From the NCBI RefSeq assembly GCF_036421915.1, contig NZ_JAZGOM010000004.1: DNA of 64,000 bases, one strand, 5' to 3'. This document shows positions 26,287 through 35,474 of this stretch, piece after piece. The position numbers and the translations under genes are program-made. The stretch's first letter is position 1. Each line of letters opens with the position of its first letter. Origin of the DNA: Georgenia_A wangjunii (GTDB lineage: Bacteria > Actinomycetota > Actinomycetes > Actinomycetales > Actinomycetaceae). Under the pieces are notes generated by a model. It was not told the DNA's origin, did not search any database, and saw nothing but the letters and a program-made list of their open reading frames with translations.

Positions 26287-28077
26287 TCAGGCCAGGGCGG
26301 CGCGGACGGCGGCCGCGAGGGTGGCGACGGCGTCGCCGACCGCGACCTCCTGCCGCTCCCCTGCACGGCGGTCCCGGACCTCGACCGTCCCGTCGGCGAC
26401 CCCGCGGCCGACGACGAGGACGAACGGCAGGCCGAGCAGCTCGGCGTCGGCGAACTTCACGCCCGCCGAGACCTTCGGGCGGTCGTCGAGGAGGACCTCG
26501 ACGCCCGCCGCCTCGAGCTCGGCCGTCAGCGCCTCGGCGGTGTCGAGGACCACCGGGTCCTTGCCCGTCGCGACGACGTGGACGTGGGCGGGGGCGACGC
26601 CCGCCGGCCACGCGAGGCCCGCGTCGTCGTGGTTGGCCTCGGCGAGCGCGGCCAGGGCGCGGGTGACCCCGATGCCGTAGGAGCCCATCGTCACGACGAC
26701 GGACTTGCCGTTCTCGTCGAGCACGGTGAGCCCGAGCGCCTCGGCGTACTTGCGGCCCAGGGCGAAGATGTGACCGATCTCGATGCCGCGCGCGAGCTCG
26801 AGCGGCCCGCTCCCGTCCGGCGCGGGGTCCCCGGCGCGGACCTCGGCGGCCTCGATCGTGCCGTCGGCGGTGAAGTCACGGCCGGCGACGAGGCCGAAGA
26901 CGTGGTGGTCGGCGACGTCCGCGCCGGTGATCCAGCTCGTCCCGTCGACGACGCGGGGGTCGAGGAGGTAGCGCGGCGCGATCGTCGCGCTGCCCTCCGG
27001 GACCTGGGCGTTGGGGCCGAGCACGCGGGGGCCGATGTAGCCGCGGACGAGCTCGGGGTGGGCGGCGAAGTCACCGTCCCCGGCGGGCTCGACCTCGGCC
27101 GGCTCGAGCGTCGCCTGGAGCCGCTTGAGGTCGACGTCGCGGTCGCCGGGCAGGCCGACGACGACGACCTCGCGCGCGCCGTCGGGGTGCTGGAGGGCGA
27201 GCACGACGTTCTTGAGCGTGTCCGCGGCCGTCCACTCCCGGTCCGCGCGGGGGTAGAGCTCGTTCGCGCGCGCGACGAGGCTCTCGATCGTCGCCGTGCC
27301 GGGCGTCTCGCGGACCTGCGCCGGGGGCGCGTCGGTCGCGTCGACGGGCTCGGGCACGGGCGTCGTCACGGCCTCGACGTTGGCGGCGTACCCGGCGGGC
27401 GAGCGCACGAACGTGTCCTCGCCGATCGCCGTCGGGAAGAGGAACTCCTCGCTGCGCGAGCCGCCCATGGCGCCGCTCATCGCCGCGACGATGACGTACT
27501 CGAGGCCGAGCCGGGTGAAGACGCGCTCGTAGGCGTCGCGCTGGGCGGCGTAGGACGCGTCGAGGCCGGCGTCGGCGACGTCGAAGGAGTACGCGTCCTT
27601 CATGACGAACTCGCGGCCACGGATGAGGCCGGCCCGGGGGCGGGCCTCGTCGCGGTACTTCGTCTGGATCTGGAAGAGCGTGATCGGCAGGTCCTTGTAC
27701 GAGGAGTACAGGTCCTTGACGAGGAGGGTGAACATCTCCTCGTGGGTGGGCGCGAGGAGGTAGTCGCCGCCGCGACGGTCCTTGAGCCGGAAGAGGTTGG
27801 GGCCGTACTCGGTCCACCGCCCCGTGGCCTCGTACGGCTCGCGGGGCAGCAGCGCCGGGAAGTGGACCTCCTGGGCGCCGGCCGCCTCCATCTCCTCGCG
27901 GACGACCGCCTCGACCTTGCGCAGCACGCGCAGGCCGAGCGGCAGCCAGGTGTAGACCCCCGGGGCGGCGCGCCGGATGTAGCCGGCGCGCACGAGCAGC
28001 CGGTGGCTGGCGACCTCGGCGTCAACCGGGTCCTCGCGCAGGGTCTTGACGAACAGGGACGACATCCTCATGGGCAC
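26287..28077 (-). CDS. proS: Prolyl-tRNA synthetase (bacterial type)
   Basis: Class II synthetase charging tRNA-Pro. The 596-residue protein has motif 1 GVYTWLPLGLRVLRKVEAVV, motif 2 around YRDEARPRAGLIRGREFVMK and motif 3 GSYGIGVTRALAAL, with the bacterial editing insertion between motifs 2 and 3 and an anticodon-binding C-terminus. GTG 28075-28077 sits seven bases after a TAGGCT hexamer, fitting a leaderless start; ATG 28069-28071 two codons in is the alternative. It is divergent from the Fpg/Nei gene and convergent with the DUF4439 gene. Confidence 0.96.
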   Translation of the reverse strand: MPMRMSSLFVKTLREDPVDAEVASHRLLVRAGYIRRAAPGVYTWLPLGLRVLRKVEAVVREEMEAAGAQEVHFPALLPREPYEATGRWTEYGPNLFRLKDRRGGDYLLAPTHEEMFTLLVKDLYSSYKDLPITLFQIQTKYRDEARPRAGLIRGREFVMKDAYSFDVADAGLDASYAAQRDAYERVFTRLGLEYVIVAAMSGAMGGSRSEEFLFPTAIGEDTFVRSPAGYAANVEAVTTPVPEPVDATDAPPAQVRETPGTATIESLVARANELYPRADREWTAADTLKNVVLALQHPDGAREVVVVGLPGDRDVDLKRLQATLEPAEVEPAGDGDFAAHPELVRGYIGPRVLGPNAQVPEGSATIAPRYLLDPRVVDGTSWITGADVADHHVFGLVAGRDFTADGTIEAAEVRAGDPAPDGSGPLELARGIEIGHIFALGRKYAEALGLTVLDENGKSVVVTMGSYGIGVTRALAALAEANHDDAGLAWPAGVAPAHVHVVATGKDPVVLDTAEALTAELEAAGVEVLLDDRPKVSAGVKFADAELLGLPFVLVVGRGVADGTVEVRDRRAGERQEVAVGDAVATLAAAVRAALA

Positions 28078-28084
28078 GCCCGCC

Positions 28085-28090
28085 AGCCTA
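28085..28090 (-). promoter_or_regulatory. -10 hexamer of leaderless proS
   Basis: TAGGCT on the minus strand, seven bases before GTG 28077. It favours the GTG over the ATG six bases downstream. Confidence 0.4.
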
Positions 28091-28188
28091 CCGACGCCCG
28101 CGGGGTCCGCCGGACGCGCGCGGGGTCCAGCCGACGCCCGCGGCACCGTGCCCAGCGTGATCCCTGGGCGGGCGGGGCTCCCGTGCGC

Positions 28189-28194
28189 GAGGAT
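28189..28194 (+). promoter_or_regulatory. -10 hexamer of leaderless Fpg/Nei gene
   Basis: GAGGAT, six bases before GTG 28201; no ribosome site is present. Confidence 0.4.
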
Positions 28195-28200
28195 GGGCGC

Positions 28201-29067
28201 GTGCCCGAGATGCCGGAGGTCGAGGGCCTGGCCGCGTTCCTGCGGGAGCGTGCGGCCGGGCGGACGGTGGCGGCGGTCGAGGTCGGCGCCATCAGCGCGC
28301 TCAAGACCTACTCCCCCGCCCCCACCGAGCTCGTCGGCCGCGCCGTGAGCGGGGTCCACCGGCACGGCAAGTGGCTCGACGTCGCGTGCACCGCTCCCGA
28401 CGGCGACCTCCACCTCGTCTTCCACCTCGCGCGGGCGGGCTGGCTGCGCTGGTACGACGCCGTGCCGGCGGCCGCCCTGCGCCCGGGGCGCTCCCCCATC
28501 GCCCTGCGGGTCCGCCTCGACGACGGCGCCGGCTTCGACCTCACCGAGGCGGGCACCCGCAAGCGCCTCGCCGTCCACGTCGTCGCCCGGCCGCAGGACG
28601 TGCCACCGATCGCCACGCTCGGCGTCGAGCCGCGCGACCTCACCCCCGAGGTCCTCACCCGCCTCCTGCAGGAGCGGAACCAGCAGGTCAAGGGCGTGCT
28701 GCGCAACCAGTCCGTCATCGCGGGCATCGGCAACGCCTACTCCGACGAGATCCTCCACGTGGCGCGGATGAGCCCGTTCGCGCCCACCCGCACCCTCGGC
28801 CTCGACGACGTCACCCGCCTCCACACGGCGATCCACGAGGTCCTCGACGCCGCCGTCGCCGCGTCGGCGGGCCGGCCGGCGGCCGAGCTCAAGGACGCCA
28901 AGCGGCAGGGCATGCGGGTCCACGGACGCGCGGGCGAGCCGTGCGGCGTGTGCGGGGACACGGTGCGCGAGGTCTCGTTCGCGGACTCGGCCCTGCAGTA
29001 CTGCCCCACGTGCCAGACGGGCGGGCGTCTCCTCGCCGACCGGCGCATGTCGCGGCTCCTGCGCTGA
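28201..29067 (+). CDS. Fpg/Nei family DNA glycosylase
   Basis: Base-excision repair glycosylase/AP lyase of 288 residues. It begins PEMPEVEGL after the initiator, so the catalytic proline and following glutamate are in place, and the beta-hairpin lysine is present in HRHGKWLDV. The helix-two-turn-helix contains GIGNAYSDEI and the C-terminus has a zinc finger with CGVC and CPTC ending TGGR. It is therefore probably active, on oxidised purines or pyrimidines. It differs from the canonical MutM sequence, so I do not assign mutM or nei. GTG 28201 is required to expose the proline. Confidence 0.93.
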   Translation: MPEMPEVEGLAAFLRERAAGRTVAAVEVGAISALKTYSPAPTELVGRAVSGVHRHGKWLDVACTAPDGDLHLVFHLARAGWLRWYDAVPAAALRPGRSPIALRVRLDDGAGFDLTEAGTRKRLAVHVVARPQDVPPIATLGVEPRDLTPEVLTRLLQERNQQVKGVLRNQSVIAGIGNAYSDEILHVARMSPFAPTRTLGLDDVTRLHTAIHEVLDAAVAASAGRPAAELKDAKRQGMRVHGRAGEPCGVCGDTVREVSFADSALQYCPTCQTGGRLLADRRMSRLLR

Positions 29068-29070
29068 GCG

Positions 29071-29937
29071 CTAGAAGAGCACCGTCGCGTACGTGCCGAC
29101 CTGCGCGAACCCGGTGCGCCGGTACGTCGCCAGCGCGGGCGCGTTGAAGTCGTTGACGTAGAGGGACACGGTCGGTGCGAGGCGGGCGCGGGCGTCGGCG
29201 ACGACGGCCGCCATCCCCGCGGCGGCGAGCCCTTTGCCGCGCAGCGACGGGTGGACCCACACACCCTGCACCTGCGCCACGCCCTGGGCCAGCGCCCCGA
29301 CCTCCGCCTTGAAGACGACCCGGGGCCCGCGCCGCCCCTCGTCGATGCGGACGTAGCTGCGACCCGTCGCGACGAGCTCGTGGACGCGCGCCTCGTAGGC
29401 GCCCCCGGAGGAGACCGGGGAGTAGCCGACCTCCTCGGTGAACATGGCGACGCACGCCGGGATGATGAGGTCGAGCTCGTCGAGGCGACCCAGGCGCACG
29501 CGCGGGTCCGGCGGCACCGCCGGGTCCTGCGAGATGGCCATCGAGGGCTGGTCCGCGCGGATCTCCCGCGGCCGCGACCACGCGGGCTCGAGGCGCTGCC
29601 ACAGGGCGAGGACCTGGTCGGCCGGCCCGACGATCGAGGAGCAGCGGCGTCCCCGGGCGCGCAGGTGCGCGGCGACGTCGACGACGTCGTCGGGGTCGGT
29701 GAGCCCGACGGGCACGAGGTTCGCCCCGGTCCAGCACAGCGCGCGCAGCGCCCCGTCCCGGAAGACGCCGAGGAGCTCGGTGCCGAGGATCGGGGTGTCG
29801 CCGAGCCGCTCCGCCTGGACCGCGGCGAGCACGCTGCCCACCGGGTCGCGTCCGCACAGGGCCAGCGCGTCGGCCCGCTCGTGCGCCCCGAGGGCGCGCA
29901 CGCGCCCGACGTCCTCGCCCCGTCTCCTGACGAGCAT
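29071..29937 (-). CDS. GNAT acetyltransferase with N-terminal DUF4081-like domain
   Basis: 288-residue protein with an N-terminal half of the DUF4081 type (VRALGAHERADALALCGRDP, then LCWTGANLVPVG) and a C-terminal GNAT domain containing GVWVHPSLRGKGLAAAGMAA and the terminal YVNDFNAPALATYRRTGF. Such genes follow ispG in many actinobacteria; the acetyl acceptor is unknown. ATG 29935-29937 lies 14 bases after the ispG stop, with which it is probably co-transcribed. It converges with the Fpg/Nei gene with only three bases between stops. Confidence 0.88.
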   Translation of the reverse strand: MLVRRRGEDVGRVRALGAHERADALALCGRDPVGSVLAAVQAERLGDTPILGTELLGVFRDGALRALCWTGANLVPVGLTDPDDVVDVAAHLRARGRRCSSIVGPADQVLALWQRLEPAWSRPREIRADQPSMAISQDPAVPPDPRVRLGRLDELDLIIPACVAMFTEEVGYSPVSSGGAYEARVHELVATGRSYVRIDEGRRGPRVVFKAEVGALAQGVAQVQGVWVHPSLRGKGLAAAGMAAVVADARARLAPTVSLYVNDFNAPALATYRRTGFAQVGTYATVLF

Positions 29938-29951
29938 CCGGGGGATGGTCC

Positions 29952-31115
29952 TCAGCCGACCGTGACGACGGGCGAGGCCCCGCCCTCGGCGGCCTCCATG
30001 CTCGCGGCGATGCGGTTCGCCTCGGCGATGAGCGTCTCGACGATCTGGTCCTCGGGGACCGTGCGCACGACCTCGCCCTTGACGAAGATCTGGCCCTTGC
30101 CGTTCCCGGAGGCCACTCCGAGGTCCGCCTCGCGGGCCTCGCCCGGTCCGTTGACGACGCAGCCCATGACGGCCACGCGCAGGGGAACCTCGAGGCCCTC
30201 GAGGCCGGCGGTCACGGCGTCGGCGAGCTCGTAGACGTCCACCTGCGCGCGCCCGCACGAGGGGCAGGAGACGATCTCGAGCTTGCGGGGCCGCAGGTTG
30301 AGCGACTGCAGGATCTGGATACCGACCTTGACCTCCTCGACCGGCGGGGCCGAGAGGGAGACGCGGATGGTGTCGCCGATGCCCTTGGAGAGCAGGGCGC
30401 CGAAGGCGGTGGCGGACTTGATCGTGCCCTGGAACGCCGGCCCGGCCTCGGTGACACCGAGGTGGAGCGGCCAGTCGCCGCGCTCGGAGAGCATCTCGTA
30501 GGCGCGCACCATGACGACCGGGTCGTTGTGCTTGACCGAGATCTTGAAGTCGTGGAAGCCGTGCTCCTCGAAGAGCGAGGCCTCCCACACGGCGGACTCG
30601 ACGAGCGCCTCGGGGGTGGCCTTGCCGTACTTCTCGAGCAGGCGCGGGTCGAGCGAGCCGGCGTTGACGCCGATGCGGATGGAGACGCCGGCGTCCGAGG
30701 CCGCGCGGGCGATCGCCTTGACCTGGTCGTCGAACTTGCGGATGTTGCCCGGGTTGACCCGCACGGCCGCGCAGCCGGCGTCGATGGCCGCGAAGACGTA
30801 CTTCGGCTGGAAGTGGATGTCCGCGATGACGGGGATCTGGGACTTCTTCGCGATGATCGGCAGCGCCTCGGCGTCGTCGGCGTTCGGCACGGCCACGCGC
30901 ACGATGTCGCAGCCCGTCGCCGTGAGTGCCGCGATCTGCTGGAGCGTGCCGTTGATGTCGGTCGTCTTCGTCGTCGTCATCGACTGGACGGAGACGGGCG
31001 CGTCGCCCCCCACCTCGACGCTGCCGACCTTGATCTTGCGCGTCTGACGGCGCGCGGCCAGGACCGGCGGGGTTTCCTTGACGGTCGGCATTCCCAGAGA
31101 AATCGGTACGCTCAC
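29952..31115 (-). CDS. ispG: 4-Hydroxy-3-methylbut-2-en-1-yl diphosphate synthase
   Basis: Iron-sulfur enzyme converting MEcPP to HMBPP in the non-mevalonate isoprenoid pathway. The 387-residue protein contains the [4Fe-4S] cysteines in VSCPSCGRAQVD and VMGCVVNGPGEA and substrate motifs IADIHF and RVNPGNI. GTG 31113-31115 is chosen because homology starts at PISLGMP and a GATACT hexamer lies six bases upstream; the open frame begins 51 bases earlier. The pathway partner dxr is nearby with only the M50 protease between them. Confidence 0.95.
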   Translation of the reverse strand: MSVPISLGMPTVKETPPVLAARRQTRKIKVGSVEVGGDAPVSVQSMTTTKTTDINGTLQQIAALTATGCDIVRVAVPNADDAEALPIIAKKSQIPVIADIHFQPKYVFAAIDAGCAAVRVNPGNIRKFDDQVKAIARAASDAGVSIRIGVNAGSLDPRLLEKYGKATPEALVESAVWEASLFEEHGFHDFKISVKHNDPVVMVRAYEMLSERGDWPLHLGVTEAGPAFQGTIKSATAFGALLSKGIGDTIRVSLSAPPVEEVKVGIQILQSLNLRPRKLEIVSCPSCGRAQVDVYELADAVTAGLEGLEVPLRVAVMGCVVNGPGEAREADLGVASGNGKGQIFVKGEVVRTVPEDQIVETLIAEANRIAASMEAAEGGASPVVTVG

Positions 31116-31121
31116 CCGTCC

Positions 31122-31127
31122 AGTATC
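31122..31127 (-). promoter_or_regulatory. -10 hexamer of leaderless ispG
   Basis: GATACT on the minus strand, six bases before GTG 31115. Supports that start over upstream candidates. Confidence 0.45.
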
Positions 31128-31184
31128 GCTCACGCGGACGTCCCCGCGCATCGTGCCGCCCACCACACCTGTTCGCCGGTGCTC

Positions 31185-32498
31185 TCAGCCGGTGAGGGAG
31201 ACGGGCCGGACGATGTCGGCGTAGGCGAGGAGCAGGCTCATCGCGGCCATGCCGACGACGACGACGTAGGTGAGCGGGAGCAGGCGCGCGACGTCGACGG
31301 GCCCGGGGTCCGTCCGTCCGCGCCAGCGGGCCAGCCTGCGGCGTGCGCCCTCCCACAGCGCCCCCGCGACGTGCCCGCCGTCGAGCGGCAGGAGCGGGAG
31401 GAGGTTGAAGACGAAGAGCGCGAGGTTGAGCGAGGCGAGGAGGCCGAGCATGTCGACGCTGCGCTCCCTCAGGCCGTAGTCCTCGCCCTCGAGCGAGGCG
31501 ATCTCCCCCGCGAAGCGGCCGACGCCGACGAGCCCGACGACCCCCGGGTCCCGCTCCCCCTCGCCGAACGCGGCCTGCGCGATGGAGACGAGGCGCTGCG
31601 GGAGCGTGAGGACGACGCCGACCGTGCGGGTGACGGACTCCGCGACGTGGCCCGGCACGGCGCTGAGGGGCTGGGTGACGAGCTCGACCGCGGGCCCGAT
31701 CCCGACGAAGGGCCGCTGCTCGGTGCGCGGCTCACCGGCCTCGTCGAGGACGACCTCCCCGCCCGAGACGACGGGCCGCTCGGCCAGGGCCGGCGTCACG
31801 GTGAGGGCGACCTCGGCGCCGTCGCGCTCGACGACGACGCGGGCGGCCCCGGTGCCGCTCGCGGCGATGGAGGCGGAGACCTCCTCCCACGTCGACGTCG
31901 GCGTGCCGTCCCACTCGCGCACGACGTCACCGGGCCGGAGGCCGGCGGTGGCGCCGGGCGCGGCGGGGTCGGACGCCGCGCACGCGGTGGCGGCGGGGTC
32001 CGCGGGCAGGCACTGCTGGACGGTGCCGAGCGTGGCCGTGTAGGCGGGCAGGCCGAGCCCGGTGACGATGACGGCGAGGAGCACGACGGCGATGAGGAGG
32101 TTCATGACCGGGCCGCCGAGCATGACGACGAGCTTCTTCGGCACGCTCAGGGCGTAGAAGGTCCGGTGCTCCTGGCCCGGCTCGACCTCGGCGAGGGAGT
32201 ACTCCCGCGCCTCCTCGACGAGCGTGGCGCGCCCGTCGGCGCGCCGGCGCACCCGCGCCCCGGCCCGGGCGGGCGGGTACATCCCCGTCATGCGGACGAA
32301 GCCGCCGAGGGGCACGGCCTTGACGCCGTACTCGGTCTCGCCGCGGCGGCGGGACCACAGGGTGGGCCCGAACCCGATCATGTACTGGCTCACCCGGACG
32401 CCGAACCGCTTGGCGGGCAGGAGGTGGCCCACCTCGTGGAGGGCGATCGAGACGACGAGGCCGACGACGAGGACGAGGACGCCGACGAGGAAGCTCAC
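31185..32498 (-). CDS. M50 site-2 protease (RseP/Rip1-type)
   Basis: Intramembrane zinc protease of 437 residues that releases membrane-bound transcription factors by cleaving anti-sigma factors. HEVGH in the first helix (IALHEVGHLLPAKRFGVRVS) gives the zinc histidines and LLPLLPLDGGHV near the C-terminus gives the aspartate ligand. A PDZ domain lies in the middle (GLRPGDVVREWDGTPTS). GTG 32496-32498 overlaps the dxr stop as GTGA. Equivalent to mycobacterial Rip1, whose gene also lies between dxr and ispG; its target here is not known. Confidence 0.93.
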   Translation of the reverse strand: MSFLVGVLVLVVGLVVSIALHEVGHLLPAKRFGVRVSQYMIGFGPTLWSRRRGETEYGVKAVPLGGFVRMTGMYPPARAGARVRRRADGRATLVEEAREYSLAEVEPGQEHRTFYALSVPKKLVVMLGGPVMNLLIAVVLLAVIVTGLGLPAYTATLGTVQQCLPADPAATACAASDPAAPGATAGLRPGDVVREWDGTPTSTWEEVSASIAASGTGAARVVVERDGAEVALTVTPALAERPVVSGGEVVLDEAGEPRTEQRPFVGIGPAVELVTQPLSAVPGHVAESVTRTVGVVLTLPQRLVSIAQAAFGEGERDPGVVGLVGVGRFAGEIASLEGEDYGLRERSVDMLGLLASLNLALFVFNLLPLLPLDGGHVAGALWEGARRRLARWRGRTDPGPVDVARLLPLTYVVVVGMAAMSLLLAYADIVRPVSLTG

Positions 32499-33685
32499 GC
32501 CAGCTCCTCGATGCGGGCGTTCGCGCGGGCGCGGGCCCAGCGCTCGGCGGCGAGGACGTCCTCGAGGGTGAGGGCCTGCGCCGGGGTGCCGTCGTGCTCG
32601 GCCAGGACCCGCTCGATGACCTCGGTGATGCCGAGGAAGGGCAGGCGCCCGGTGAGGAAGGCGCCGACGCACTCCTCGTTGGCGGCGTTGAGGACGCCGG
32701 GGTGCGTCGCGGACGCGGCGGCGGCCTCGCGGGCGAGGCGGACGGCCGGGAACGTGTCCTCGTCGAGCGGTTCGAAGGTCCACGCCGTCGGGCTGTCCCA
32801 GCGGCACGGCGCGACGGCGCACTCGGGCCGGCGGGGCCACGACAGGCCGAGGGCGATGGGCAGGCGCATGTCCGGCGGGGAGGCCTGGGCGATCGTCGAG
32901 CCGTCGCGGAACTCGACCATGGAGTGCACGACGGACTGGGGGTGGACGACGACGGTGATGTCGGTGACGGCGACGTCGAAGAGGAGGTGCGCCTCGATGA
33001 GCTCGAGACCCTTGTTGACGAGGGTCGCCGAGTTGACGGTGATGACCGGGCCCATGGCCCACGTCGGGTGGGCGAGCGCCTGCTCGGCGCTGACGCCCGC
33101 GAGCTCGGCGCGCGTCCAGCCGCGGAACGGCCCGCCGGACGCGGTGAGGATGAGCCGGCGGACCTCGTCGGCCGAGCCGGAACGCAGCGCCTGGGCGATC
33201 GCCGAGTGCTCGGAGTCGACCGGGGCCACCTGGTCGGGCCGGCGCTGCGCGGCCCGCACGAGCGCGCCGCCCGCGACGAGGGACTCCTTGTTCGCCAGGG
33301 CGAGGTGCGAGCCGGCCCGCAGGGCGGCGAGGGTCGGCTCGAGGCCGACGGAGCCGGTGATGGCGTTGAGGACGACGTCCGCGCCGAGGCCCGCGACCTC
33401 GCTCGCGGCACGCGGCCCGTGGAGGATCTCGACGTCGGGCACGGCGCGGCCCGCCGCTCGCGCGCGGTCCGCGATGGCGGCGCGCAGGACGGCCGGGTCC
33501 CCGCCCGAGACGGCGACGACGGGCGCGCCGGTGTCGAGCACCTGCTGCGCGAGGAGGTCCGGCTGGCGGCCGCCGGCGCTCAGCGCCCGCACGTCGTAGG
33601 CCCCGGGCTCCGCGGCGAGGACGTCGAGCGCCTGCGTGCCGACGGAGCCCGTCGAGCCGAGCAGGACGAGCGAGGTGGCGCTCAC
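32495..33685 (-). CDS. dxr: 1-Deoxy-D-xylulose 5-phosphate reductoisomerase
   Basis: Second step of the non-mevalonate isoprenoid pathway (DXP to MEP, NADPH). The 396-residue protein has the Rossmann motif LGSTGSVGTQALDVL, ALANKESLVAGG, the metal site PVDSEHSAI and the flexible loop with TASGGPFRG and HPTWAMG. GTG 33683-33685 overlaps the upstream DivIVA-like gene stop as GTGA and the dxr stop overlaps the M50 protease start, so the three genes are coupled. Confidence 0.96.
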   Translation of the reverse strand: MSATSLVLLGSTGSVGTQALDVLAAEPGAYDVRALSAGGRQPDLLAQQVLDTGAPVVAVSGGDPAVLRAAIADRARAAGRAVPDVEILHGPRAASEVAGLGADVVLNAITGSVGLEPTLAALRAGSHLALANKESLVAGGALVRAAQRRPDQVAPVDSEHSAIAQALRSGSADEVRRLILTASGGPFRGWTRAELAGVSAEQALAHPTWAMGPVITVNSATLVNKGLELIEAHLLFDVAVTDITVVVHPQSVVHSMVEFRDGSTIAQASPPDMRLPIALGLSWPRRPECAVAPCRWDSPTAWTFEPLDEDTFPAVRLAREAAAASATHPGVLNAANEECVGAFLTGRLPFLGITEVIERVLAEHDGTPAQALTLEDVLAAERWARARANARIEELA

Positions 33686-34257
33686 TCGACGGCCAGGAGG
33701 ACCTCGACGGCCCGGTCGATGAACGCGTCGACCGGGCCCTCGGCGTACGCGTGCCGCGTGCGGGCGGTCGGGAACGTCGCGTCGCGCAGCTCGGCGGCGG
33801 TGAGGTCGCCACCGGCGTCGAAGTACTCGACGAGCCGGTCGAGGATGTCGTCGACGGCGGTCGCCGCGTACCCGCGGCCGCGCTCGGGGGCGGCGAACCG
33901 CTCCCCCGCGGGCCGCACGAGTCGCGGGTAGAGGGACGTGGCGAGCTCGGCGGTCCGGTCCATCCACGCCCGCTGGCCGTGCGCGGCGATGAAGTCCTCG
34001 CGCCGGCGCTGGACGAGGGCGGCCTCGAGCCGGTCGAGCGCCGCGTCGACGGCGGAAGTCGCGTACCCCTGCCGGACGAGGTCGAAGGCGGCGCCCCGGA
34101 CGTCGTCCTCGGTGAGGGTGGTGCCGGCCGGCGCGCCTGTCCCCGACCCGGCGGAGGACACCTCGTACGCGGCGCGGGCGCGGTCGAAGAACGCCTCGAC
34201 CTGCTCGCGGTCGTACCCGGTGCTCATCCGCCCGACGATGGGGAACATCGCAGCCAT
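33682..34257 (-). CDS. DivIVA-repeat protein of unknown function
   Basis: 191-residue soluble protein with four copies of a DivIVA-like turn: GYDREQVEAFFDRA (about residue 15), GYATSAVDAALDRL, GYAATAVDDILDRL and AYAEGPVDAFIDRA at the C-terminus. Each has the G/A-Y-x4-V-[ED]-x4-D-[RK] pattern that marks the N-terminal membrane-curvature domain of DivIVA. It lacks the long coiled coil of true DivIVA. Actinobacteria often carry such a gene between rlmN and dxr; role unknown, possibly envelope or division linked. ATG 34255-34257 follows an AGAGGTAG site; the stop overlaps the dxr start. Confidence 0.85.
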   Translation of the reverse strand: MAAMFPIVGRMSTGYDREQVEAFFDRARAAYEVSSAGSGTGAPAGTTLTEDDVRGAAFDLVRQGYATSAVDAALDRLEAALVQRRREDFIAAHGQRAWMDRTAELATSLYPRLVRPAGERFAAPERGRGYAATAVDDILDRLVEYFDAGGDLTAAELRDATFPTARTRHAYAEGPVDAFIDRAVEVLLAVE

Positions 34258-34265
34258 GGTGTGGT

Positions 34266-35435
34266 CTACCTCTTCTCCACGAGGAGCTCGGCCGCGAGCT
34301 GGCCGCACGCGCCGTCGATGTCACTGCCGCGGGTGTCGCGCACCGTCGTCGGGATCCCGGCCCGGCGCAGGGTCGCGACGAACTCGTCCTCGACGCGCGG
34401 GTCGGACGCCGTCCACTTCGATCCCGGCGTCGGGTTGAGCGGGATCGGGTTGACGTGGATCCAGCCCTTGCCGCGGGCGTTGAGCTCGTCGGCGAGGAGC
34501 TGGGCACGCCAGGCGTGGTCGTTGATGTCACGGATGAGGGCGTACTCGATGCTCACCCGCCGACCGGTGACGTCGAAGTAGCGGCGCGCCGAGTCGAGGA
34601 GCTCGCCCACCTTCCACCGCGAGTTGATCGGGATGAGCTCGTCGCGGAGCTCGTCGTCCGGGGCGTGGAGGGAGACCGCGAGCGTCACGGGGATCTTCTC
34701 CGCGGCGAGCTTGTCGATCGCCGGGACGAGGCCCACCGTGGAGACGGTGATGTTGCGGGCGGACATGCCGAAGCCGTCCGGCGCCGGGTCCACCATGCGG
34801 CGCACCGCGCCGATGACGGCGCGGTAGTTCGCGAGCGGCTCGCCCATGCCCATGAAGACGACGTTCGTCAGGCGCGTGGGGCCGCCAGCGAGGGCGCCGT
34901 CGCGGCACGCGGCGGCGGCGAGCCGGACCTGCTCGACGATCTCCGCCGTCGAGAGGTTGCGCGTGAGGCCCTGCTGGCCGGTGGCGCAGAACGGGCACGC
35001 CATCCCGCAGCCGGCCTGGGAAGAGACGCACAGGGTGGCCCGCTCGCTGTAGCGCATGAGGACCGACTCGACCTTGGCCGCGTCGTGCAGGCTCCACAGG
35101 GTCTTGATCGTCGAGCCGCGGTCCGCCTCCATCGTGCGGACGGTCGTCAGCAGCTCGGGCAGGAGCTCCCCGACGAGGGTGCCGCGCCCGTCCGCCGGGA
35201 GGTCGCTCATGGCCGCGGCGTCGCGCGTGAGGTGCGTGAAGTAGTGCCGCGAGAGCTGGTCCGCGCGGAAGGCGGGCAGCGCGTGGTCCTTGACGGCCTC
35301 GGCGCGCTCGGCGCGGGAGAGGTCGGCGAGGTGTCGCGGCGGCTTGCCCCGCCGCGGGGCGGCGAAGGTCAGGCGCGGGCGGGCGCCGGGCGCAGGGGCG
35401 CCGGGCGTGGGCGGGAGGTCAGCAGTCTGAGACAT
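34266..35435 (-). CDS. rlmN: 23S rRNA (adenine-2503) / tRNA (adenine-37) methyltransferase RlmN
   Basis: Radical SAM enzyme methylating A2503 of 23S rRNA and A37 of tRNA. The 389-residue protein holds the cluster motif CGMACPFC and the methyl-accepting cysteine region near the C-terminus (DGACGQL). Also present are MGMGEPLANY and SLHAPDDELR. It lies after cdsA on the minus strand; ATG 35433-35435 has no strong ribosome site but a GAGAAT hexamer nine bases upstream, so its own short-leader promoter is possible. Confidence 0.95.
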   Translation of the reverse strand: MSQTADLPPTPGAPAPGARPRLTFAAPRRGKPPRHLADLSRAERAEAVKDHALPAFRADQLSRHYFTHLTRDAAAMSDLPADGRGTLVGELLPELLTTVRTMEADRGSTIKTLWSLHDAAKVESVLMRYSERATLCVSSQAGCGMACPFCATGQQGLTRNLSTAEIVEQVRLAAAACRDGALAGGPTRLTNVVFMGMGEPLANYRAVIGAVRRMVDPAPDGFGMSARNITVSTVGLVPAIDKLAAEKIPVTLAVSLHAPDDELRDELIPINSRWKVGELLDSARRYFDVTGRRVSIEYALIRDINDHAWRAQLLADELNARGKGWIHVNPIPLNPTPGSKWTASDPRVEDEFVATLRRAGIPTTVRDTRGSDIDGACGQLAAELLVEKR

Positions 35436-35474
35436 GTCCCGGCAATTCTCGCAGAGGATCGCGCCGCTGCGGCC

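Noticed and set aside
30462..33599. A 1045-codon plus-strand open frame opposite ispG, the M50 protease and dxr
   Set aside because: Same reason: shadow of three well-supported genes.
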